From: Cedecea davisae DSM 4568
GTDB taxonomy: Bacteria > Pseudomonadota > Gammaproteobacteria > Enterobacterales > Enterobacteriaceae
Direction of reading: 5' to 3'
Length of the DNA: 64,000 bases
Assembly: GCF_000412335.2 (NCBI RefSeq)
Contig: NZ_KE161030.1
Coordinates: 785,923 to 849,922, forward strand
Each line of letters opens with the position of its first letter. Position 1 is the first letter of the stretch. Below are positions 46,686-55,307 of this stretch, in pieces. The notes beneath the pieces are model-generated. The model was not told the origin of the DNA. It was given only the letters and a program-made list of their open reading frames with translations, and ran no database searches. The position numbers and the translations under genes are program-made.

Positions 46686-47225
46686 TTAACGACCTCAATT
46701 CCAGGGAGCTCTATTGTCGTTTAAAGTGTGCCGGCATTTTACGGGAAGGTTACATTACTGTAAACATGAATGGCTCAGTGTCAGTAGGGTGTTACTGGGT
46801 TCTGCCGCCGATGTCACACAGAATGCAACAAACTGTAAAATCTAGCGTTGGTGCGCGGTAGCTGAAGGATATAACGAAAACCTATCTCAGGGGAAATAGA
46901 CCGGGAAAATTGGTATAACCAATCAATTTAAAATACATTTGATTAACAATGCGGCAGCATTTGTCACATATTTTCAACAAATATTAATTTCGCACCGGGC
47001 TGAATCGTTAAGGATAATCTTTTAATCTGTGTGGAACAAAGTAATTAAAGAAAACTGTATTTAATTACGATAAATAGTCCACGCCTGTAACAGTTAAACG
47101 CTGCGCTATTATTAGACAAAAAAAGTCACTCACCGGTATTAATTATTTTTATCGTTGAGCCGCAGCGGGACTACAAGAAAGGCACGCGGTTAATTTATAG
47201 ACACAATCACTACAGGGATAAGGTA
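46686..47225. promoter_or_regulatory. cyoA / hscC-like divergent control region
   Basis: This 540-bp spacer has no gene. The cyoA-proximal half should hold the cyo promoter; in E. coli it is repressed by ArcA and Fnr. The half near the Hsp70 gene is very AT-rich (about 46915-47150). It contains the inverted pair ATCAA/TTGAT (46923-46946), which resembles loosely spaced FNR half-sites, and several GTTAA/TTAAT runs compatible with ArcA sites. No single site was assigned with confidence. Confidence 0.5.
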
Positions 47226-48926
47226 ATGACAGGAAATAACTCACCCATTATTGGCATCGATCTCGGCACCTCTAATAGTGCCGTTTCCTGGTTTAGTGAA
47301 GATGCAGCGCGCTTGATAGCCGCCGCCGGAGAGGGGCGACTGACGCCTTCCGTTGTTGGTCTGGACGACGAAGGCCAACTGCTCATCGGCGAAGCGGCAA
47401 AAGCCCGCCTGGTTAGCCACCCTCATCTTACGGTTGCCAGCTTTAAGCGCTATATGGGCACCGAAAAAATATTCACCCTCGGGGACAAGTCATTCCGCGC
47501 CGAAGAGCTCTCCGCGTTAGTGCTGCGGAAATTAAAAACCGATGCAGAAGTTGCTCTGGGTTGCGTTATTACGCGGGCGGCGATAACCGTTCCGGCTTAT
47601 TTTAACGACGCTCAGCGTAAAGCGGTTAAAGCCGCCGGGCTGATGGCCGGGCTGGAAGTTGAGCGTTTGTTAAATGAACCCACCGCGGCGGCGCTGGCCT
47701 ACGGGCTTGCCGACAGCCGCGAGCAAAAGTTCCTGGTCTTTGACCTGGGCGGCGGTACTTTTGATGTCTCCATTGTCGATATGTTCGAAGGCGTGATTGA
47801 AGTTCGCGCCAGCAGCGGGGACGCCTGGCTGGGTGGGGATGATTTTACCGAAGCCCTGCGCCAGTGGATGCTTAGCCGTTACCCTCAGCTGACGCTGGAT
47901 AACCCGGAGCTGGCGGCGAGCCTGACGCGCCAGGCCGAGTCTCTGAAACAACAGCTCAGCGGCCAGGATTTGGCCAGCGCAAGCCTGACTTATGGCGGCG
48001 AGGAATATCGCTGGGAGCTAAACGAAGCCACTTTCCAGGAGTGCTGTAGCGGGCTGCTATCCCGATTAAAGAAACCGGTGGTTCAGGCGCTACAGGATGC
48101 GCAGTTCGACGCCAGCCAGCTCGATAGCGTCATTCTGGTCGGCGGCGCAACGCGTATGCCGCTGGTGCGCCAACTGGTTACCCGCATGTTTGGCCGCTTC
48201 CCGCGTAACGAACTGAATCCCGATGAAGTGGTGGCGCTGGGCGCTGGCGTTCAGGCCGGATTAATCGCGGAAGACAGAGCGCTGGACGACCTCGTGCTCA
48301 CCGACGTTATGCCTTATTCGCTGGGAATCGAAGTTGCCCGCCGTCACGGCGACAGAATAGAAGAGGGGTTTTTCTCACCGCTGATCGAGCGCAACGCTTT
48401 TGTGCCCGTCAGCGTGATGCAGAGCTTCAGCACGGTGAACGATAACCAGCGCCAGATTGATATCGAGGTTTATCAGGGCGAGTCGCGCAAGGTCAGCGAC
48501 AACCTGCTGCTCGACAGCATGTCGGTCAAAGTTCCTGCCCGCAAAGCGGGAGAAGTTAGCGTGGACGTGCGTTTCACCTATACTCTCGACGGCATTCTGG
48601 AAGTGGAATGCAAAGTCAGCGGGGAGCAAACCGCTTCGACAATGATTATAGAAAAGGCTCCGGGGACATTGAGCCAGGAAGAAATAGCCCTGCGCTTAAA
48701 GCAGCTGGATGCTCTTAAACAGCATCCCCGGGATATTCCTGAAAACCGCCAGCTGGCCGCCGAGGCGGCAAAACGCTATGAACAGACGCTGGGCGACAGG
48801 CGGCAAATTATCGACCACTACGCCACGCAGTTTGAGCAGGCTCTGGAGCGCCAGGATTTACGCCTTATCGCCGCCGCGCGGGACGAACTGCGCCGGGTGC
48901 TGGACCAGCTTAACGACGGACTGTAA
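47226..48926 (+). CDS. hscC: HscC-type Hsp70 chaperone
   Basis: A specialised Hsp70 of 566 residues. The nucleotide-binding domain (about 1-365) has phosphate-1 GIDLGTSNSAVSWF, phosphate-2 FDLGGGTFDVSIVD near 173 and the adenosine motif LVGGATRMPLV. The substrate domain includes PYSLGIEVARRHGDRIEEGFFSPLIERN. The helical lid is short, and there is no DnaK-style EEVD end. It aligns better with E. coli HscC (Hsc62, 556 residues) than with DnaK or HscA. E. coli hscC lies elsewhere, beside djlB and djlC. The next gene begins 2 nt after the stop and encodes a J-like membrane protein, its probable partner. Confidence 0.87.
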   Translation: MTGNNSPIIGIDLGTSNSAVSWFSEDAARLIAAAGEGRLTPSVVGLDDEGQLLIGEAAKARLVSHPHLTVASFKRYMGTEKIFTLGDKSFRAEELSALVLRKLKTDAEVALGCVITRAAITVPAYFNDAQRKAVKAAGLMAGLEVERLLNEPTAAALAYGLADSREQKFLVFDLGGGTFDVSIVDMFEGVIEVRASSGDAWLGGDDFTEALRQWMLSRYPQLTLDNPELAASLTRQAESLKQQLSGQDLASASLTYGGEEYRWELNEATFQECCSGLLSRLKKPVVQALQDAQFDASQLDSVILVGGATRMPLVRQLVTRMFGRFPRNELNPDEVVALGAGVQAGLIAEDRALDDLVLTDVMPYSLGIEVARRHGDRIEEGFFSPLIERNAFVPVSVMQSFSTVNDNQRQIDIEVYQGESRKVSDNLLLDSMSVKVPARKAGEVSVDVRFTYTLDGILEVECKVSGEQTASTMIIEKAPGTLSQEEIALRLKQLDALKQHPRDIPENRQLAAEAAKRYEQTLGDRRQIIDHYATQFEQALERQDLRLIAAARDELRRVLDQLNDGL

Positions 48927-48928
48927 AC

Positions 48929-50254
48929 ATGGCGACAATATGGGATGTGCTGGGCATTGCGCCCACAACGGATGAAAGTGAAATTCGCCGTGCCTATGCG
49001 CGCGAGCTGAAGCAGCGGCGGCCGGACAAAGATCCGCAGGGGTTTCAGGCGTTGCGCGAAGCGTTTGATAGTGCCAAACGCTATGCGAGTTCGCCGGAGC
49101 CGGTCTGGATAGATGCCGGGGAGAGTATTCTGCTCGATGAGCTTCCTGCTGCGCCGGATGACGTTTATCAGCAGATTGATGTGCAGGCCGAACCGCCGGA
49201 AGAGGCCTGGAGCAGGAACGAACTTTGGGACAAGGCGCAGGCGCTCGCCTCGCAGTTGGTCCGGGATGAAATAACCGGCTTTGGTGAGCTAAACCACTAT
49301 CTCGATCAGGATATTCCCGACGCGCTGGAAGCCCGGCAGGCGTTCAGCCTGATGCTCGCCGAAGCGCTGAGCGAGCAGCCCTGGCTTTATCGTAGTTTGC
49401 TGAATAACATCTCGGCGATGATGGACTGGCAGCTTGATAGCTACCGCTCATCGCACCTGCCCGACTGGACTCTGCATGCTCTTGAGGTACAGATAGCCAA
49501 TACCGAGCGAGAAAACTACTGGTTAATACTAGAGCGGCAATACAGCGAAGGTTGGCTCAATCGGCTGAAGTGGCGTCTGTTAACGCAAAAGGGCACGCCT
49601 CTCCCCTGGTGGGCGCGGCTGATGCCGGACTTTGTTCAGCAGTTAAGAAATCAGGTCAGTGAGCTGCGGCAGCAGTTTCCTTTATTACAGGAGAGGCTTA
49701 ACCCGGTGCTGCTGGAGGCGATTTATAAGCCGGGCCTGGCGCTGAGTCGGGGGGCGTTAATTGCGGTGCTTTTCTGGGGTTACACGGCTTATGTCGCAGG
49801 CTACCAGTCATCACACCAGGCCGTGCAATCGATAATTATGCTGGCGATTGTGGCCGCATATATTTGGGTTTATCCCGAACTCGAACGTCGCTGCGAACCG
49901 GGTGGGAAAGCTTACAGAATACAACATTCTGCTGTCTGGCTTGTTTCGCTGGGCCTTCTTGTTGTCGCACTTTATCGCGCGTGGCACGGCGTAACCTATT
50001 GGCCAGGCAAAGAGGCTGAGGCCGAGACCGGAAGAGCCTTTGTGATGATGTTTTTTATCGCGGTACCCGTCTGCTGGATCCTTTGGTTGAAACGCAGAGA
50101 GTGGCGAATGCTGCCCATAAGCATCGTTGTCACCGTCATTATGTTCCCGATATTGTTTATCCGGCAGCTTCCCATGCTGGCGAATTTACTGGGTTTCCTG
50201 CTATTGGCGATGCTCTATGGCATCGGTATCCCTGCGGTCTACTTCGTGAAATAA
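48929..50254 (+). CDS. Membrane-anchored J-domain-like protein (DjlB/DjlC-like)
   Basis: A 441-residue protein. The N-terminal J-like domain (about 1-55) reads TIWDVLGIAPTTDESEIRRAYARELKQ...RPDKDPQGFQALREAF in context, so the HPD loop that stimulates Hsp70 is RPD. A soluble helical middle region (about 60-260) follows, then five or six hydrophobic helices (about 270-440). The layout resembles E. coli DjlB/DjlC, which pair with HscC. The ATG is 2 nt after the hscC-like stop, indicating coupled expression. The role is inferred as a membrane-tethered co-chaperone; the client is unknown. A terminator follows at 50253-50284. Confidence 0.82.
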   Translation: MATIWDVLGIAPTTDESEIRRAYARELKQRRPDKDPQGFQALREAFDSAKRYASSPEPVWIDAGESILLDELPAAPDDVYQQIDVQAEPPEEAWSRNELWDKAQALASQLVRDEITGFGELNHYLDQDIPDALEARQAFSLMLAEALSEQPWLYRSLLNNISAMMDWQLDSYRSSHLPDWTLHALEVQIANTERENYWLILERQYSEGWLNRLKWRLLTQKGTPLPWWARLMPDFVQQLRNQVSELRQQFPLLQERLNPVLLEAIYKPGLALSRGALIAVLFWGYTAYVAGYQSSHQAVQSIIMLAIVAAYIWVYPELERRCEPGGKAYRIQHSAVWLVSLGLLVVALYRAWHGVTYWPGKEAEAETGRAFVMMFFIAVPVCWILWLKRREWRMLPISIVVTVIMFPILFIRQLPMLANLLGFLLLAMLYGIGIPAVYFVK

Positions 50255-50284
50255 AAAAGCCCCCGATTCTATCGGGGGCTTTTT
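50253..50284. terminator. Bidirectional terminator, J-protein / permease
   Basis: AAAAAAGCCCCCGAT-TCT-ATCGGGGGCTTTTT overlaps the J-protein stop and serves both convergent genes. Confidence 0.92.
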
Positions 50285-50301
50285 GCTTCATAAAGCGGGT
50301 A

Positions 50302-51813
50302 TCAGAACATCAATACCATCCACGGATAGCTGATAAGCATCAGCGAGCAGAGGAAGATGGCGCCGAAGATGGTGCCCATCCGCCAGTAGTCTTTGGTCGG
50401 CAAGTAGCCGCTGCCGTAGTAAATCGGGCTTGGGCCGGTGCCGTACGGGGTAATAATCCCCATCACCCCGAGCGAGGTCACCATCATCAGGCAGAATACC
50501 GGCATGTTGATGCCCGGAATCGACGCGGCAATGGTCAGCGTCGCAGGCAGCAGCGCGGTGGTGTGCGCGGTGGTGCTGGCGAACAGGTAGTGCAGCAGAT
50601 AGAAGGCAACCAGCAGCATAACCGCTGAAACCTGCGGGTCGAAGCCGTGCAGCAGAGCCGCGCCTTCTTTACCCAGCCAGGCGATAAAGCCCACGCGCGC
50701 CAGGCCATCCGCCAGCGCCACCAGGGTGGCAAACCAGGCGAAGGTATTCCAGGCCGGTTTATTGCTGACAATGTCGTTCCAGTTCAGGACCCCGGTCCAC
50801 AGCATCAGAATGATGACCAGCAGAGCGGCCATCGCCGGTTCAATCCACGCGGCTGCAAAAATCCACATCAGCAATGCGCTACACACAAACAGCAGCAGCA
50901 GGATTTCGTTACGCGACAGTTTGCCCAGTTTTTCCAGCTCCGCGGCGGCCCATTTTGGCACTTCGTCATTCACCTTCACTTCCGGCGGATAGAACCAGTA
51001 GGCCAGCAGCGGCATGGTGAGGATAAGCAGCACGCCCAGCGGCAGGAAGGCAAGGAACCACATGCCCCAGGAGATCTCGAACCCGATAATGCTTTTTACC
51101 AATGCCAGTGCCAGCAGGTTAGGGGCCAGGGCGGAGAGGAACATCGAGCTGGTGATACAGGCCGCGCTGATAGCGACCCACATCAGGTAGGAGCCAATTT
51201 TGCGCGAGCTTGGATCGTTAGGCAAAGAGCCGTAAAGCGGCGGCAGGTTGGCAATAATCGGGTAGATTGTGCCTCCGCTGCGCGCGGTATTGGACGGGGT
51301 AAACGGCGCCAGCAGCAGGTCTGCGAAGGTAATCGCATAGCCCAGCGTCAGGCTGCGTCGGCCCAGATACTTCACCAGGATCAGCGCCAGACGGCGGCCG
51401 AACTGGGTTTTATCGTAGCCTGCGGCAAACATAAAGGCGCCGAAAATAAGCCAGACGGTTGAATTGCTGAAGCCGCTAACGGCCCACTGGAAGGACTGGC
51501 CGGCCAGTTTGAACTTAGGGTCGGCCATTTCCGCAGGGCTAAACAGCAGCCACTGGCTGAACAGAGCTATCACCACGACGCCGGTTAAGCCAATAACGGC
51601 CCCCGGCAGAGGTTCAAAGATCAGCCCGACAATCACGCCGACGAAGACGGCGAAGAAGTGCCACGCATAGGGTTCTAACCCCGCCGGAACCGGCAGAAGT
51701 AATATAACTATGCTTATCAGGATCGGTAAAAATAGCAGTATAAAGCGCTTTTTATTCTCCGCTTTCGGAGGCGGAGCTTTTGCCGCTGCGCTTATTGTTG
51801 AAGTGTTAGTCAT
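50302..51813 (-). CDS. DASS-family anion (di/tricarboxylate) permease
   Basis: A 503-residue inner-membrane transporter of the divalent anion:sodium symporter family (CitT/TtdT-like). It has about 12 helices and two family SNT-type motifs, TPSNTARSGGTIYPI and FASTTAHTTALLPATL, which form the substrate and cation sites. The start is ATG 51811-51813 (MTNTSTISAAAKAP); a longer N-terminal reading is unlikely. The substrate cannot be read from sequence. The divergent fumarate-reductase-like flavoprotein makes fumarate, succinate, malate or tartrate exchange the best guess. The gene is absent from this site in E. coli. Confidence 0.88.
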   Translation of the reverse strand: MTNTSTISAAAKAPPPKAENKKRFILLFLPILISIVILLLPVPAGLEPYAWHFFAVFVGVIVGLIFEPLPGAVIGLTGVVVIALFSQWLLFSPAEMADPKFKLAGQSFQWAVSGFSNSTVWLIFGAFMFAAGYDKTQFGRRLALILVKYLGRRSLTLGYAITFADLLLAPFTPSNTARSGGTIYPIIANLPPLYGSLPNDPSSRKIGSYLMWVAISAACITSSMFLSALAPNLLALALVKSIIGFEISWGMWFLAFLPLGVLLILTMPLLAYWFYPPEVKVNDEVPKWAAAELEKLGKLSRNEILLLLFVCSALLMWIFAAAWIEPAMAALLVIILMLWTGVLNWNDIVSNKPAWNTFAWFATLVALADGLARVGFIAWLGKEGAALLHGFDPQVSAVMLLVAFYLLHYLFASTTAHTTALLPATLTIAASIPGINMPVFCLMMVTSLGVMGIITPYGTGPSPIYYGSGYLPTKDYWRMGTIFGAIFLCSLMLISYPWMVLMF

Positions 51814-52462
51814 AGCCTGTGCCTTAAAGTTATCATGATGAATTCGATTAATATTCCCTGCATAACCTGTTTCCTGAATTTTATTTCTGCCTAATCTCTT
51901 ATAGGCAGATTTTGATGCATTCATGATAGTTTTTTTAACTGATGCAAATCTGACCGCTTACCGCACCAGGTGCCCGCCTCCATTTACCCACATATTTAAT
52001 GCGCCATTAATGATTGCTTCTTGTATCTGTCATGATACTGAAACAATTAGTAATTATCCCTTTCTTTGCATTATGCTCGTTAGCTGTTGGTATTTAATTC
52101 TGGATTTTGTTTAGCAAAAAACCAATGATTTTATTTAAATAAAAAAATCAGTTTTGTTATATCCATAGTATTTTAGTGGTTAAAGATCAAATCTTGAGCG
52201 ATGCCCGGTTTGCCGCTGCGTTTAGTTTCTTGTCGGCTTCGGTGGAATAGGTTTTGAATAAAACCTTTTATTATTCATGGTTATTATTTGCATTTGCTTT
52301 TTTAAAACCGTTGACTAACATTCGAAAAATATATTCCGCGAAATAGCCGATTTCCGTTCAATAGATCAATCTGTTTTTTTACTCCCTGATAATTGTGTTG
52401 CCTGCCGGGGCTACTCATTGAGTGCCGGACAATGTCGACCTCACTTGCTGGAATGATAAATA
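51814..52462. promoter_or_regulatory. AT-rich divergent control region, permease / flavoprotein
   Basis: This 649-bp stretch is the most AT-rich of the window, especially 51830-51910 and 52030-52370, with no gene of convincing coding character. It should contain both divergent promoters. Near the flavoprotein start lies ACTCATTGAGT (52413-52423), an 11-bp palindrome. Single ATCAA half-sites occur (about 52185 and 52364), but no full FNR or CRP site was found. Confidence 0.5.
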
Positions 52463-55240
52463 ATGAACTCCCAGACTCCACTCCTGAAGCCACTTACCCT
52501 GCCTAACGGCGCGGTGCTGAAAAACCGCCTGATTATGGCGCCAATGACCACCTGTACGGGTTTTTACGACGGTAGCGTACCGAGCGACCTCGTTGAATAT
52601 TATCGCGCCCGCGCCGGGACTATCGGCACCGTCATCGTCGAGTGCTGTTTTATCGATCCGAAAGGGCCCGCGTTCCCCGGCGCTTTAGCCATCGACAGCG
52701 ACAACAAAATCCCGGGCCTGGCAAGAATTGCCAGCGCGATTAAATCTCAGGGTTCTAAAGCAATTTTGCAGATTTACCACGGCGGCAGGATGGTGGAGCC
52801 GGAGCTGATTGGCGGCAAAACGCCGGTTGCGCCGAGTGCGATTGCCGCACCGCGTGAAGGCGCGACTACGCCTCAGGCTTTAACCGCCGAAGAAGTGGAC
52901 GTGATGATCACCAAATTTGGTGATGCGGTAAACCGTGCGATTAAAGCCGGGTTCGACGGTGTTGAAATTCACGGGGCGAACACCTACCTGATTCAGCAGT
53001 TCTACTCGCCAAACTCTAACCAGCGTGACGACAAGTGGGGCGGCAGCCGCGAAAATCGCGCACGTTTCCCGATGGAAGTGCTGGAAATCACCCATAAGAT
53101 GGCAAGCCGCTTCGCCGACGCCTCCTTTATTATCGGCTACCGCTTCTCTCCTGAAGAGATTGAGGTCCCCGGGATCCGCTTCGACGACACCATGTACCTG
53201 CTGGAAAAACTGGCCGAGCGGGGCGTCGATTATCTGCACTTCTCCGTGGGCTACTTCAAGCGTGCGTCGATTGTTGATACTAAAGATCCGACGATGTTGA
53301 TCGACAAATACCATGCCATGCGTTCCGAAACGCTGGCGAAAGTGCCGGTTATCGGCGTGGGCGGAGTGGTTAACCGCAAAGAAGCCGAAGAGGCGCTGGG
53401 CCTGGGTTACGATCTGATTGCCGTGGGTAAAGCGTGTATTGCCTACCCGGACTGGGCCGACCGCATCCTGAAAAATGAAGCGCTCGACCTGTTTATCGAC
53501 AACACCAAACGCGAAGAACTGCTGATCCCTGAGCCGCTTTGGCGCTTCTCGCTGGTGGATGCGATGATCCGCGACGTCAGCTCTCCGGGGCGCAAATACA
53601 AAGCGGGCGTCTTCCAGGAGAAGGTGGAAGCCGAAGCGCTCAAACTCAAAATCAGCGTTACGCTGGATACCGACCGTATCACCGACATCACCCTGGTTCA
53701 GGATGATTCTGTGGACGTCGATTTTACCTCCAGCTTTGAGGTTCTGCGCTCGCGCATGCTGGTGGCCAACAGCCCATACGTTGATGCGGTGACCGGAGCA
53801 ACGACCCAGAGTGAGGCGCTGAAAAAGGCCGTTTCCCGCGCGCTTACCGCTTCCAGCAAAGAACACGTTATTGAAGAAGGCGGCAACCCGAACGCACCCC
53901 AGAGCTACGATGTTGCGGTTATCGGCAGCGGCGGCGCTGGCCTGGCGGCGGCTATTCGTGCCTCCGATGCGGGCGCTCGCGTGGTGATTATCGAGAAGAT
54001 GCCAACCATCGGCGGGAACACCATTAAAGCTTCCGTGGGGATGAACGCGGCTGAAACACGCTTCCAGGCGCTGAAAGGAATTAAGGACAGCAAAGAGCTG
54101 TTCTACCAGGAAACCCTGAAAGGCGGCAAATTCCGCAACAACACCGAGCTGCTCAAAGAGTTTGTCGAGCGCGCGCCGGGCGCTGTGGAGTGGCTGGCGA
54201 GCCTGGATATCGTGCTCAACGATATCACCATCACCGGCGGGATGAGCATTGACCGTACCCACCGGCCTGAAGACCGCTCTGCGGTTGGCGGCTTCCTGAT
54301 AAGCGGCCTGGTGAATAACGTTAACCAGCGCAGTATCGACGTCTTGCTGGATACCACCGTGGAAGAGATCCTGCACGAAAACGGTGTGGTAACCGGCGTG
54401 AAGATCGCGAACGAATATAATGAGCACCATACCCTGCTGGCGAAGAGCGTGGTGGTGGCGACCGGCGGCTTCAGCGCCAACCGTAAAATGGTTGTGCACT
54501 ATCGCCCGGAACTGAAAGGCTTTGTGACCACCAACCATAAAGGTGCGACCGGCAGCGGTATCGCCCTGCTGGAAAAAATTGGCGCCGGAACGGTAGATAT
54601 GGACCAAATCCAGATCCACCCGACGGTAGAGCAGACGACTTCGTATCTTATCTCTGAGTCGATTCGCGGCGGCGGCGCAATTCTGATTAATCAGGAGGGC
54701 CAGCGCTTCTATAACGAACTGGAAACCCGCGACAATGTTTCCGCGCAGATTATTGCCCTGCCGGAGAAAAGCGCGTGGATCTTGTTTGATGAGCAGGTTC
54801 GCCAGAATAATAAAGCGGCCGATGAATATATCGCCCGTGGCTTTGTGATTAGCGCGGCCACCGCGGGTGAGCTGGCGCTGAAGCTGAATATGGAGCCTGA
54901 AGCGCTGCAGCAGACGCTTGAGCGCTACAACGGTTTCGTGAAGCAGAACAAGGACGAAGATTTTGGCCGTACCACCGGGCTGCGTTTCCCGCTGGAACAT
55001 GGCCCGTTCTACGCTATTCGCATCGCGCCGGGGGTGCACCACACCATGGGCGGCGTTACCATTAACACCGAAACCGAAGTCGTAAATGACCAGCAACAGG
55101 TCATTAAGGGCGTCTGGGCGGCGGGCGAAGTCGTCGGCGGCATTCACGGTGCCAACCGTATCGGCGGTAATGCCGTGGCGGATATCATTATCTTCGGTAC
55201 GCTTGCCGGGCAGAATGCGGCAGCACACGCCCTGGCTTAA
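52463..55240 (+). CDS. Soluble three-domain flavoprotein, NADH:fumarate (enoate) reductase type
   Basis: A 925-residue cytoplasmic flavoprotein without signal peptide or heme motifs. Domain 1 (about 1-370) is an old-yellow-enzyme-like FMN barrel with NRLIMAPM, IHGANTYLIQQF and a C-terminal IAVGKA phosphate site. Domain 2 (about 385-455) is an FMN_bind domain whose DAVTGAT motif (Asp441-Thr447) fits covalent FMN attachment by ApbE. Domain 3 (about 470-925) is a FAD_binding_2 fumarate-reductase domain with VIGSGGAGLAAAI, RGGGAILINQEGQRFYNE, GVHHTMGG and GANRIGGNA. The order matches the cytoplasmic NADH:fumarate reductase of Klebsiella. It is divergent from a DASS permease; no apbE is nearby. 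Confidence 0.88.
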   Translation: MNSQTPLLKPLTLPNGAVLKNRLIMAPMTTCTGFYDGSVPSDLVEYYRARAGTIGTVIVECCFIDPKGPAFPGALAIDSDNKIPGLARIASAIKSQGSKAILQIYHGGRMVEPELIGGKTPVAPSAIAAPREGATTPQALTAEEVDVMITKFGDAVNRAIKAGFDGVEIHGANTYLIQQFYSPNSNQRDDKWGGSRENRARFPMEVLEITHKMASRFADASFIIGYRFSPEEIEVPGIRFDDTMYLLEKLAERGVDYLHFSVGYFKRASIVDTKDPTMLIDKYHAMRSETLAKVPVIGVGGVVNRKEAEEALGLGYDLIAVGKACIAYPDWADRILKNEALDLFIDNTKREELLIPEPLWRFSLVDAMIRDVSSPGRKYKAGVFQEKVEAEALKLKISVTLDTDRITDITLVQDDSVDVDFTSSFEVLRSRMLVANSPYVDAVTGATTQSEALKKAVSRALTASSKEHVIEEGGNPNAPQSYDVAVIGSGGAGLAAAIRASDAGARVVIIEKMPTIGGNTIKASVGMNAAETRFQALKGIKDSKELFYQETLKGGKFRNNTELLKEFVERAPGAVEWLASLDIVLNDITITGGMSIDRTHRPEDRSAVGGFLISGLVNNVNQRSIDVLLDTTVEEILHENGVVTGVKIANEYNEHHTLLAKSVVVATGGFSANRKMVVHYRPELKGFVTTNHKGATGSGIALLEKIGAGTVDMDQIQIHPTVEQTTSYLISESIRGGGAILINQEGQRFYNELETRDNVSAQIIALPEKSAWILFDEQVRQNNKAADEYIARGFVISAATAGELALKLNMEPEALQQTLERYNGFVKQNKDEDFGRTTGLRFPLEHGPFYAIRIAPGVHHTMGGVTINTETEVVNDQQQVIKGVWAAGEVVGGIHGANRIGGNAVADIIIFGTLAGQNAAAHALA

Positions 55241-55250
55241 GGCAATAAAA

Positions 55251-55276
55251 AACCGGAAATATCGCTATTTCCGGTT
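55251..55276. terminator. Terminator between flavoprotein gene and ampG
   Basis: AACCGGAAATA-TCGC-TATTTCCGGTT has an A-rich left flank, so it gives a T-run in the ampG direction. Confidence 0.82.
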
Positions 55277-55283
55277 CTCTTCG

Positions 55284-55307
55284 AAGGGGCGGGCGACCGC
55301 CCTTTTT
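55284..55307 (+). terminator. Second terminator for the flavoprotein gene
   Basis: AAGGGGCGG-GCGA-CCGCCCTT followed by seven T, a plus-strand terminator that ends next to the ampG stop. One G is unpaired in the stem. Confidence 0.75.

Noticed and set aside
51923-52114. 63-codon frame in the AT-rich spacer
   Set aside because: Cys-rich and of odd composition, without a ribosome-binding site; it lies in a control region and overlaps the upstream region of the permease.
52880-55228. 782-codon open frame antisense to the flavoprotein gene
   Set aside because: His/Arg/Gln-rich translation typical of the reverse strand of a GC-rich gene. The plus-strand protein has clear domains throughout.
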